This document shows positions 1-5,552 of a stretch of 5,555 bases of DNA, in pieces. Each line of letters opens with the position of its first letter. The first letter of the stretch is position 1. Below the pieces are notes generated by a model. That model did not search any database. It saw only the letters and a list, made by a program, of their open reading frames with translations, and had not been told where the DNA came from. Made by a program: the position numbers and the translations under genes. Source of the stretch: Oscillospiraceae bacterium (GTDB taxonomy: Bacteria > Bacillota > Clostridia > Oscillospirales > Ruminococcaceae); NCBI GenBank assembly GCA_900752435.1, contig CAADVD010000005.1, positions 1 through 5,555 on the forward strand, given 5' to 3'.

Positions 1-166
1 CCATGGGAAGCTCCGTCTCCGATGGCAAATTTTCTGCCGAATCCATCGAAGCCATGCTTTCCGGCTCGGATTCCAGCGCATAAACGGGATATGCCGCCGT
101 GCCCAATTGACTGCCCAGAAGCGCCGCAGTCAGCAGAACGGCCCCCAAACGTTTTTGAATTTTCAT
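1..166 (-). CDS. Secreted protein, N-terminal fragment (cut by left edge)
   Basis: Only the first 55 codons are present, starting at the ATG at 166-164 and running off the left edge. The translation begins MKIQKRLGAVLLTAALLG, a typical Sec signal peptide: a basic start (K2, K5, R6), a hydrophobic core at about residues 8-25, and a likely signal peptidase I site after V-Y-A at about residue 31. The mature part that is visible is rich in Glu, Ser and Met and looks like a linker, not a folded domain. There is no Cys near the cleavage point, so a lipoprotein is unlikely. An AGGAAG about 12 bases upstream is an acceptable but distant ribosome binding site. The gene is divergent from htrA. The function cannot be told from this fragment; a secreted enzyme or cell-wall protein are both possible. 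Confidence 0.72.
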   Translation of the reverse strand, partial: MKIQKRLGAVLLTAALLGSQLGTAAYPVYALESEPESMASMDSAENLPSETELPM

Positions 167-192
167 TTTTCTTTCTCACTTCCTAGAAATCG

Positions 193-221
193 ATTATAAA
201 ATGATAAATGTACAATCTATT
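193..221 (-). promoter_or_regulatory. Possible promoter of the leftward secreted-protein gene
   Basis: The minus strand carries a perfect TATAAT at 198-193, with transcription expected to start near 186, about 20 bases before the start codon. The -35 is poor: at a 17-bp spacing it reads AATAGA (221-216). The call rests on the -10 and its position alone. Confidence 0.35.
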
Positions 222-440
222 TTCATTTTACACGATGCCAGTAAAAATAGCAACCCAAAAAGCACAAATTATTGCGGCCATCGCCTAAAAAGTTGTAAAC
301 AGTTCAAGAAAGCAATTCGGAGAAAAAATTATCGCGTGCGGCCACTCATAATGGATTTGAAACGGCTATGTGTCGGGATTGCTATGCAAAATGAATTTGG
401 CGAACGTTTTTAAACCGCATGTGAATGGGGGCGAAGCCCT
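222..440. other. Divergent intergenic stretch with no recognised feature
   Basis: This is the left and central part of the 436-bp gap between two divergent genes. I find no gene with a credible ribosome binding site, no tRNA, no strong hairpin and no riboswitch-like structure. Short open frames on the plus strand lack start signals. An 8-base word, TGCGGCCA, occurs at 273-280 and 337-344, which may be chance. Confidence 0.5.
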
Positions 441-483
441 TTCACAAACGTTTCACAAAGGTTCAAGCAAGGTTCATATTGCC
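441..483 (+). promoter_or_regulatory. Four phased direct repeats, likely response-regulator site for htrA
   Basis: Four hexamers start at 441 (TTCACA), 452 (TTCACA), 462 (TTCAAG) and 473 (TTCATA). They share TTCA and are spaced 11, 10 and 11 bp, so all lie on the same face of the helix. Tandem hexamers at about 11-bp spacing are the known binding geometry of OmpR/PhoB-family response regulators. Members of that family control htrA in Firmicutes: CssR in Bacillus and CiaR in streptococci. The array ends just upstream of where the -35 of htrA should lie, where such activators usually sit. An inverted half site, TTTGTGAA, follows at 499-506. Which regulator binds is inferred and not shown. Confidence 0.6.
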
Positions 484-486
484 ATC

Positions 487-515
487 AAATTTCCATCATT
501 TGTGAAGGGTATCAT
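487..515 (+). promoter_or_regulatory. Possible activator-dependent promoter of htrA
   Basis: TATCAT at 510-515 matches five of six -10 bases. The 17-bp-spaced -35 position (487-492, AAATTT) does not resemble TTGACA. A good -10 without a -35, right after the phased repeats, fits a promoter that needs an activator. The leader would be about 80 bases. The other candidate, TATAAA at 560-565, has no supporting -35. Confidence 0.35.
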
Positions 516-602
516 AGAGTCAAATCAAAGGAACACGGTATGGAAAGCCCAAAAGCACATATAAATAAATTCATAGGAACTAGATTTTTAGGAGGATGAC
601 TT

Positions 603-2102
603 ATGTACAATCCATATGATGAGAACAACAACGGTTACACGCCAAACAACGAAGGCGGTCATGATTTTAGCAATACAAACGGCAATTCTGCGGAAAGCAA
701 TTCCTATACAGCCAACAACAGCAACGATAGTTACAATTACAGCAGTTCCTTTGATTCCAACAACAATACCACCACTAGTGGCTATAACGGAAGCAGCACC
801 AACGGTGCAAACAACGCAAACAGCTACTACAATTCTCAGCAGTCGGGATGGCATATCCCGAATAACAACCCTTCCTACACAGAAGCCAATGCGGCGCAAC
901 AGGAAACGGAAAGACCGTATACCGTGGATTTCCAAATGGTGGACAACACGCCGTCTGCTTCTGGTGCAGCTGTGAAAAAGAATCATAAGGGCTTAAAAAT
1001 TACCGCTTTGATTTTAGCAGGAATGATTTTAGCATTTGCGAGCGGGTTTGGCGGTGCGATGGCGGCACAAGGGTTGAATGGCTCCAATTCCAATGGCGGT
1101 TCTTCTACAGTGCTGACAAAATCCATTGTCAATACCTCCAATACAGCGGGGTCAACAACAAGCACGGCGGAAGTCGTGGAGGCTGTGTCCGATTCTGTAG
1201 TGGAAATCACAACGGAAGTGGTGCAGACAAACCAGTTCCTCCAGCAGTATGTGTCGGAGGGTGCAGGAAGCGGTGTTATCATCAGTGAAGACGGTTACAT
1301 CGTTACAAACAACCACGTCATTGAGGGTGCAAGTTCCATTCAAGTGCGTACCAAAGATGGTGAAACCTATCAGGCAAGTCTTGTCGGAACGGATGCAGAA
1401 AATGATATTGCTGTGGTAAAGATTGATGCTTCTGGTTTGTCGGCGGCTGTCATTGGGGATTCGGATTCTCTTGTAGTCGGCGAGGATGCAGTAGCAATTG
1501 GAAATCCGCTTGGTTCGTTGGGCGGCACGGTGACGCGTGGTATCGTTAGCGCGCTTGATCGTGAAATCACCATTGATGGGAACACGATGCATTTGCTGCA
1601 AATCGATGCGGCCATCAACCCGGGCAACTCCGGCGGCGGCTTGTTCAATTCCAGCGGCGAGCTGGTGGGAATCGTGAATGCGAAATCCTCCGCTTCCGGT
1701 ATTGAAGGCTTAGGTTTTGCTATCCCGATTAACACAGCAATGGACATTGCCACGGATTTAATTGAAAACGGTTATGTTACCGGTAAAGTGAAGCTGGGCG
1801 TAACCTTGCTGGCAATTGAGGATGAACAGACGGCTATGCAATATGGCGTTTCCAAAACCGGTGTGTACATCACACAGGTAGAAGCCAATTCCGATGCTTA
1901 CTATGCGGGCTTACGTGCAGGCGATCTGATTGATTCCATCAACGGACAGAAAATCACATCAACCGATGAAGTGAAGAGCGCCATTGAAAGCAGTTCTGTC
2001 GGCGATACGCTGGAAATCAAAATTTACCGAGGAAACAAAGAACAAACGGTGCAGGTGACGTTGACCGAATACAATAGCACAGCGGCCGCATTTCAAGGTT
2101 AA
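603..2102 (+). CDS. htrA: HtrA/DegP-family membrane-anchored serine protease
   Basis: This 499-residue protein is a quality-control protease that degrades misfolded proteins on the outer face of the membrane. Residues 1-100 form a low-complexity cytoplasmic tail with 27 Asn, 17 Ser and 10 Tyr. KKNHK at about 125-129 precedes one membrane helix (about 131-156), giving an N-in anchor. A Ser/Thr-rich linker leads to a trypsin-like domain (about 190-390). The catalytic triad is visible: His238 in TNNHV, Asp268 in ENDIAVVKI and Ser343 in NPGNSGGGL. The GLGFAIP motif lies at 369-375. One PDZ domain follows (about 397-487), starting at KLGVTL. AGGAGG at 590-595, 7 bases before the ATG, fixes the start. 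The gene is monocistronic, with phased repeats upstream and a terminator downstream. The active-site loop has GGGL where E. coli DegP has GGPL. The family call is secure; naming it htrA over other HtrA paralogues is less so. Confidence 0.95.
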   Translation: MYNPYDENNNGYTPNNEGGHDFSNTNGNSAESNSYTANNSNDSYNYSSSFDSNNNTTTSGYNGSSTNGANNANSYYNSQQSGWHIPNNNPSYTEANAAQQETERPYTVDFQMVDNTPSASGAAVKKNHKGLKITALILAGMILAFASGFGGAMAAQGLNGSNSNGGSSTVLTKSIVNTSNTAGSTTSTAEVVEAVSDSVVEITTEVVQTNQFLQQYVSEGAGSGVIISEDGYIVTNNHVIEGASSIQVRTKDGETYQASLVGTDAENDIAVVKIDASGLSAAVIGDSDSLVVGEDAVAIGNPLGSLGGTVTRGIVSALDREITIDGNTMHLLQIDAAINPGNSGGGLFNSSGELVGIVNAKSSASGIEGLGFAIPINTAMDIATDLIENGYVTGKVKLGVTLLAIEDEQTAMQYGVSKTGVYITQVEANSDAYYAGLRAGDLIDSINGQKITSTDEVKSAIESSSVGDTLEIKIYRGNKEQTVQVTLTEYNSTAAAFQG

Positions 2103-2166
2103 TATGGTGAATTAAATTTTGCTAGACTTCGATCATTTGATCTTTTTCATTTTTATCTCCTTCTTG

Positions 2167-2198
2167 AAAAACTCCGTACAGAAATGTGCGGGGTTTTT
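2167..2198. terminator. Bidirectional intrinsic terminator after htrA
   Basis: A 13-bp stem (2167-2179 with 2186-2198, including two G-T pairs) closes a 6-base AGAAAT loop. The outer five pairs are A-T, so the hairpin ends in T5 on both strands. It lies 65 bases past the htrA stop codon. It can end htrA transcription and also catch leftward read-through from lacI. Confidence 0.85.
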
Positions 2199-2218
2199 CG
2201 CTGTGTAAAAATGACAAG

Positions 2219-2248
2219 AAAAAAGTCCGATACGGTGTGGTATCGGAC
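2219..2248 (-). terminator. Intrinsic terminator of the lacI-type gene
   Basis: On the minus strand a perfect 9-bp stem (GTCCGATAC with GTATCGGAC, 2225-2233 and 2240-2248) closes a 6-base loop and runs straight into T6 at 2224-2219. It begins 6 bases after the stop codon of the lacI-type gene. This is a textbook intrinsic terminator in the leftward direction. Confidence 0.9.
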
Positions 2249-2254
2249 AAGAAA

Positions 2255-3289
2255 TCAAGAATGTGAAGTGGTACTGCGTTCCACTAAATGGCTTTGGACA
2301 AGGATATGTTCAATGACGGTATTGGTAACCGGCTTGGCACGACGGCCTTTGCGGTGATCGATTTGTTTGGTCAACAGCTTCATGGTGTTGTCAACAATAC
2401 CGGCCGTATCCTGCGCGATGGTAGTCAGCGGCAGAAAAGCCTGTTCCGCAATCGGAGAATTGTCGAAGCCAATCAGTTCGTAGTCTTCCGGAACGCGTTT
2501 GCCGTGCGAAAGCGCAATATTGAGAAAAATGTTCGCCAGAGTATCGTTGCTAAAAAAAATGCCTTTTTTTTGATGGGAATATTTTTCTTCAATTTCTTTA
2601 AAAATTTCCAGCAATTTTTGCTTGGTGTCGTGATAATGGTCAACAAAATCCCGATAATAAATTTCGTAGGGAACTTGCAGCTGTTTGCAGGTTTCCTCGA
2701 AACCAACAATGCGTCCGTAAGAGGGAATCTTGGGATCAGTGGGGTTGTTGATGTGCAGCAGAACATCGCATCCGTGTTGATGCAGCAATTCTGTGGCCTG
2801 CACCGCGCCGCTTAAGTTACTGCTGTTCACGCTGCAAATAAACTCATCTTCCCGTTCGATGCTGACCACTGGAATGTCGAGCTGAGATAATTCATAGGAG
2901 GACATGGTGTGGCTGAGTACAATCAGAGCTTCAATTTGGTAGGACATCAGCTCCTGTACGTATTGCCGTTCGGTTTCCACGTCGTCGTTGCCCAGAAAAA
3001 CGATGAATTTGTAGCCATGCGTGCGATAGGTGTCCAGCAATTGGTTGATTAAGTTGCTGTAAAACTGATGAAAGAAGTTGGGAGCGATGATGCCGATGAA
3101 TTCGGTTTTGCCGTTGGCGAGAATGCGTGCTACTTTGTTTTCCTTGTAATCGAGGGCGACAAGCGCTTCTGCAATTTTTTGCTGGCTTTCTTCCGCAAGC
3201 GAATCCGGATTGTTGAAGTAACGGGAGATGGTGGTTTTGGAAAAATTGGTATAGCGGGCAATGTCGCTAAACGTAACTTTTTTTTTCAT
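2255..3289 (-). CDS. LacI-family sugar-responsive transcriptional regulator
   Basis: This 344-residue protein has the usual LacI-family length and layout. An N-terminal helix-turn-helix spans about residues 5-25 (VTFSDIARYTNFSKTTISRY). The hinge helix is at about 51-60 (NKVARILANG), where Leu57 is the family's minor-groove intercalating residue. A periplasmic-binding-protein-like effector domain fills the rest, with GRIVGFE at 192-198, FFSNDTLAN at 245-253 and IGFDNSPIAE at 273-282. I chose the ATG at 3289-3287. It has AGAGAGG just upstream and the normal MKKKVTFSDIA start. The longer start at 3319 would lie only about 9 bases after the predicted transcription start. The gene is divergent from a sugar-binding-protein gene with operator-like sequences between them. 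It is probably a local repressor of that gene and perhaps of itself. The effector is unknown; an oligosaccharide or sugar phosphate is likely. Confidence 0.93.
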   Translation of the reverse strand: MKKKVTFSDIARYTNFSKTTISRYFNNPDSLAEESQQKIAEALVALDYKENKVARILANGKTEFIGIIAPNFFHQFYSNLINQLLDTYRTHGYKFIVFLGNDDVETERQYVQELMSYQIEALIVLSHTMSSYELSQLDIPVVSIEREDEFICSVNSSNLSGAVQATELLHQHGCDVLLHINNPTDPKIPSYGRIVGFEETCKQLQVPYEIYYRDFVDHYHDTKQKLLEIFKEIEEKYSHQKKGIFFSNDTLANIFLNIALSHGKRVPEDYELIGFDNSPIAEQAFLPLTTIAQDTAGIVDNTMKLLTKQIDHRKGRRAKPVTNTVIEHILVQSHLVERSTTSHS

Positions 3290-3334
3290 GGAGCCTCTCT
3301 TTTCTGTGTATGGGAGCATTCAGCCGTTTCTTTT

Positions 3335-3362
3335 AGTATAACAAAAAAAGGTCGAAAGTCAA
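3335..3362 (-). promoter_or_regulatory. Sigma-A promoter of the lacI-type gene
   Basis: On the minus strand, TTGACT (3362-3357) and TATACT (3340-3335) are 16 bp apart, each one mismatch from consensus. Transcription should start near 3328, giving a leader of about 39 bases. This supports the start codon at 3289 over the one at 3319. Confidence 0.75.
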
Positions 3363-3383
3363 GGTGTTGAAGCAAAAGCGGCT

Positions 3384-3397
3384 TGAAACCGGTAACA
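3384..3397. promoter_or_regulatory. LacI-type operator candidate, upstream copy
   Basis: TGAAACCGGTAACA is an imperfect palindrome centred on CCGG, the form of LacI-family operators. The same word plus a following T (15 bases) occurs again at 3517-3531 beside the binding-protein promoter. This copy lies about 60 bases upstream of the lacI transcription start. It resembles a CcpA cre site except for C in place of the purine before the central CG, so catabolite control cannot be excluded. Confidence 0.65.
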
Positions 3398-3474
3398 TTT
3401 AGGACATTTAAACAAATAGGAGGGGAGCTTGATGTGCAAACAAACTAAAAATTTTAAAACATTGCAAATAATAA

Positions 3475-3503
3475 TTGACAGAAATCACGCGCTGTGGTAT
3501 ATT
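3475..3503 (+). promoter_or_regulatory. Strong sigma-A promoter of the sugar-binding-protein gene
   Basis: A perfect TTGACA (3475-3480) is followed after exactly 17 bp by TATATT (3498-3503), one mismatch from consensus. Transcription should start near 3510, just before the operator palindrome, leaving a leader of about 150 bases. Such a near-consensus promoter needs repression to be regulated, which fits the operator position. Confidence 0.88.
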
Positions 3504-3517
3504 GAAATCACAGAGAT

Positions 3518-3541
3518 GAAACCGGTAACATAACCGGTTTC
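3518..3541. promoter_or_regulatory. LacI-type operator, perfect inverted repeat at the transcript start
   Basis: GAAACCGGT (3518-3526) and its exact reverse complement ACCGGTTTC (3533-3541) flank the 6 bases AACATA. The left part is the operator word also found at 3384. The right part is a second, inverted, less exact copy with its CCGG centre 12 bp away. The pair sits at about +8 to +32 of the binding-protein transcript, where a bound repressor would block initiation or early elongation. In RNA it would form a 9-bp hairpin near the 5' end. The local LacI protein is the likely ligand, by inference from proximity. Confidence 0.75.
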
Positions 3542-3658
3542 AAGAACGAATTAATTGTTTTGATCGGCCATGCAGTTCCTCTGTCCGATGGATGAAAAAG
3601 CGCTGAACGCTTGCGCGGATGGAAAACTGGGCCAGCGAAGAAAAGGAGTTGGATGAAT

Positions 3659-5131
3659 ATGAAAAAGAGATTCAAATTTGCGGCAGCTGCGTTGGCGGCT
3701 ATGTTGCTGACTGGCAGTTTGGCTGGATGCGGCGGTTCTGGCAGCAAGGATTATGACTTCTACATTTTCAGCACCAAGGGCGAAAGCGCAGAAGCACTGG
3801 AAGCGGCGGCAAAAGCCTACGGTGAGGAGAAGGGTGTTAAAGTAAAGGTATTTTCACTCGGTTCTGGAACCAATTCGGATGATACCTTGAGAACGGAGAT
3901 GAATTCCAAGACACCGCCGACCATTTTTAGTACTGCAAGCGTGAATACGCTTCAGGAATGGAAGGACAGCGGCAAGGCGATGGAACTGAGCAAAGCAACC
4001 AACGAAGAATTTAAAGCGTTGGCAGAAGCAGTTCCGGAAGAATTCCGCCTGACCACAGACGGTACGGACAACTATGGCATTCCATATAATGTAGAAGGTT
4101 ACGGATACATTGTGGATAAGACCATGCTGGGCGATTTGTTCGGAGAAGACAAGGTAGATGATATTTTGGCTTCGTTCCGTACAGCTACCTACGACGAATT
4201 TGCCGCCACTTTGGAAACATTGACTGCTTACATTAAAGAAGACAAAGCGGGCAGTGTGACCTTATCTGGCAAAACGTATGCGCTCAATCCGACCAAGCAG
4301 GGCAAAGCGGTTAACTTAGAGGGTACGATTTCGATGGCTGGCTCACAAAAATGGACGTATGGTGACCAGATGCTGAATATGGCACTGGATGCTGTGTTCC
4401 CGAATGCGACCGCAGCGATGAATGCAACGGCGGAGGAAGTGGATGAGCTGCATGGTGCGCTGGTTGCTTACGCGAAAACGGTGGATGACAAATCAGCAAA
4501 CGCCATCGGAACCCGCGGCAACGAATTCATCAATGATACGACTTATGGCTATGACGCGGAAGTGCAGAACTTTGCGGATGGCAAGGCTGTATTTATTCGT
4601 CAGGGTAACTGGGCTTATCCGAACATTTTGAAAGCCAATCCGGATATCGTAGACAACTTGACCTTTATTCCGGTTAAAATGGCGTTGCAGGATTCAGATG
4701 TTGTAGCCGATGGTATGAGTGTGGAGAAAATCAATAGCTCCATTACGGTAAATGTGCCGTTCTACTATTTGATTAACGACAAAGCCAGTGACGAAGAAAA
4801 AGAACACGCGCAGGACTTTTTGGTATGGCTGAACACCACGGAAGCTGGACAGAAATTCGTGACCGAAGACATGGCGTTCATCCCTTATAATGCCGATCCG
4901 GCGACAACCACCATTGATAATAGCTTGGGTGCTTCCATTGTAGAATATATGAATAGCGATGGTGTGATTCCGTGTACCAACATTGGCGCGCCAAATACTT
5001 GGTGTACCGATATTATGGGTCAGATGATGATGGAAAAATATATGACCAAAGAAGTTTGGACTGAGCAGGATTATGAAGACATTGCTGACTATGGCATTGA
5101 ACAGTGGAAAGAACTGAAAGGTTTGAAGTAG
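3659..5131 (+). CDS. Carbohydrate ABC transporter substrate-binding lipoprotein
   Basis: This 490-residue protein is an extracellular solute-binding protein of the family serving CUT1-type sugar ABC importers. It would catch sugar outside the cell and pass it to membrane permeases. Residues 1-24 are a lipoprotein signal: KKR at 2-4, an Ala/Leu core, then lipobox LAGC with Cys24 as the lipidated residue, followed by a Gly/Ser linker. Family-type segments include YGIPYNVEGYGYIVDK (139-154), FADGKAVFIRQGNWAYPNI (305-323) and a C-terminal helical lobe. At 490 residues it is somewhat long for the family (about 400-450 is common). I chose the ATG at 3659 because GGAG at 3645-3648 is 10 bases upstream; the ATG at 3653 is only 4 bases away but remains possible. 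The gene is divergent from a LacI-type regulator. A strong terminator follows and no permease gene is present. Probable substrates are oligosaccharides, but the sequence does not say which. Confidence 0.92.
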   Translation: MKKRFKFAAAALAAMLLTGSLAGCGGSGSKDYDFYIFSTKGESAEALEAAAKAYGEEKGVKVKVFSLGSGTNSDDTLRTEMNSKTPPTIFSTASVNTLQEWKDSGKAMELSKATNEEFKALAEAVPEEFRLTTDGTDNYGIPYNVEGYGYIVDKTMLGDLFGEDKVDDILASFRTATYDEFAATLETLTAYIKEDKAGSVTLSGKTYALNPTKQGKAVNLEGTISMAGSQKWTYGDQMLNMALDAVFPNATAAMNATAEEVDELHGALVAYAKTVDDKSANAIGTRGNEFINDTTYGYDAEVQNFADGKAVFIRQGNWAYPNILKANPDIVDNLTFIPVKMALQDSDVVADGMSVEKINSSITVNVPFYYLINDKASDEEKEHAQDFLVWLNTTEAGQKFVTEDMAFIPYNADPATTTIDNSLGASIVEYMNSDGVIPCTNIGAPNTWCTDIMGQMMMEKYMTKEVWTEQDYEDIADYGIEQWKELKGLK

Positions 5132-5169
5132 TGTTCATTGATCCTCCTAAGGAATTGAATAGAACAAGG

Positions 5170-5204
5170 AAAACGCAGGCAGTCATTGGGCTGTCTGCGT
5201 TTTT
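5170..5204 (+). terminator. Intrinsic terminator of the binding-protein gene
   Basis: A 13-bp stem (5170-5182 with 5191-5203, one G-T pair) closes an 8-base loop and ends in T5. It starts 38 bases after the stop codon. It insulates the binding-protein gene from the rRNA-type promoters that follow. Confidence 0.9.
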
Positions 5205-5265
5205 AAGCAAAATAGATAGAAAAAGAGAAGTGAACACGAGAAAACTAGAAAAATCTTGGATTTTT

Positions 5266-5305
5266 AAAAAAGTTGTTGACAAAGAACGATAAAATATGCT
5301 AATAT
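5266..5305 (+). promoter_or_regulatory. rRNA-type tandem promoter P1
   Basis: A6-GTTGTTGACAA contains a perfect -35 (5276-5281). Aligned with P2 and P3, the -10 is TAATAT (5300-5305) at an 18-bp spacing, making P1 the weakest of the three. GCTGTCC follows at 5312. The A/T-rich DNA upstream (5249-5271) could act as an UP element. Confidence 0.72.
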
Positions 5306-5359
5306 AACTGAGCTGTCCGAGAGGGCGGCGCCACAAAGCGAAGATGAAGGAAAGGACAT

Positions 5360-5398
5360 AAAAAAGTTCTTGACAAACGGAATCGCAAGTGGTAAAAT
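5360..5398 (+). promoter_or_regulatory. rRNA-type tandem promoter P2
   Basis: A6-GTTCTTGACAA contains TTGACA (5370-5375); TAAAAT (5393-5398) follows at 17 bp. The -35 is perfect and the -10 has one mismatch. GCTATCC starts at 5405, about where transcription should begin. Confidence 0.85.
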
Positions 5399-5456
5399 AG
5401 AAAAGCTATCCGGTAGGACAGAAAGTCACCAAAAAGTGAGCTTGAAAAAAAGAAAT

Positions 5457-5495
5457 AAAAAAGTTCTTGACAAGCGAATTTGAAAGTGATATAAT
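5457..5495 (+). promoter_or_regulatory. rRNA-type tandem promoter P3 (perfect consensus)
   Basis: The same A6-GTTCTTGACAA block as P2 contains TTGACA (5467-5472), and TATAAT (5490-5495) follows at exactly 17 bp. This is a full-consensus sigma-A promoter. GCTGTCC starts at 5502. It is the promoter nearest the expected rRNA gene. Confidence 0.9.
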
Positions 5496-5523
5496 AAGAA
5501 AGCTGTCCGGAAAACGGGAAGCG

Positions 5524-5552
5524 ACATTGAATCTTGAAAATTAAACAATGTA
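5524..5552 (+). promoter_or_regulatory. BoxA-like rRNA leader element
   Basis: ATCTTGAAAATTAAACAA (5531 onward) closely resembles the CTTTGAAAACTAAACAA leader found before 16S and 23S rRNA genes in Bacillus and relatives, where it acts in antitermination. It is enclosed by ACATTG (5524-5529) and CAATGT (5547-5552), which can pair, as TTGTT and AACAA do in Bacillus. With three strong promoters ahead, it points to a 16S rRNA gene beyond the right edge. No mature rRNA sequence is inside the window. Confidence 0.75.

Noticed and set aside
201..564. Two short plus-strand open frames upstream of htrA
   Set aside because: Neither has a ribosome binding site, the second starts with GTG, the translations look random, and they run through the regulatory repeats.
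560..565. TATAAA as the htrA -10
   Set aside because: The -35 position (GGTATG) is unlike consensus and it is too far from the phased repeats.
588..1753. Antisense and out-of-frame open frames within htrA
   Set aside because: They overlap a clearly real protease gene with an intact catalytic triad; the Val/Ile-rich or Thr-rich translations reflect its repetitive codons.
2131..2147. GATCATTTGATC followed by T5 after htrA, as a terminator
   Set aside because: The stem is only 4-5 bp with a 2-4 base loop; the 13-bp hairpin at 2167-2198 is far better.
3290..3319. Longer start for the lacI-type gene at 3319
   Set aside because: It would add MLPYTEKRGS before the normal family start and lie about 9 bases from the predicted transcription start without a ribosome binding site.
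3611..3658. Longer start for the binding protein from 3611 (TTG)
   Set aside because: It would put 16 extra residues before the lipoprotein signal and has no ribosome binding site; the good site lies at 3643-3648.
5013..5138. Minus-strand 41-codon frame from ATG 5138 with AGGAGG 4 bases upstream
   Set aside because: It is antisense to the 3' end of the binding-protein gene, has tight spacing, and its translation has no recognisable features; the purine-rich motif is probably chance.
5266..5520. CRISPR array or mobile-element repeats at the right end
   Set aside because: The repeats, about 95 bp apart, are promoter cores (-35, -10 and start) with a boxA leader after them; they have no spacer structure, terminal inverted repeats or transposase.
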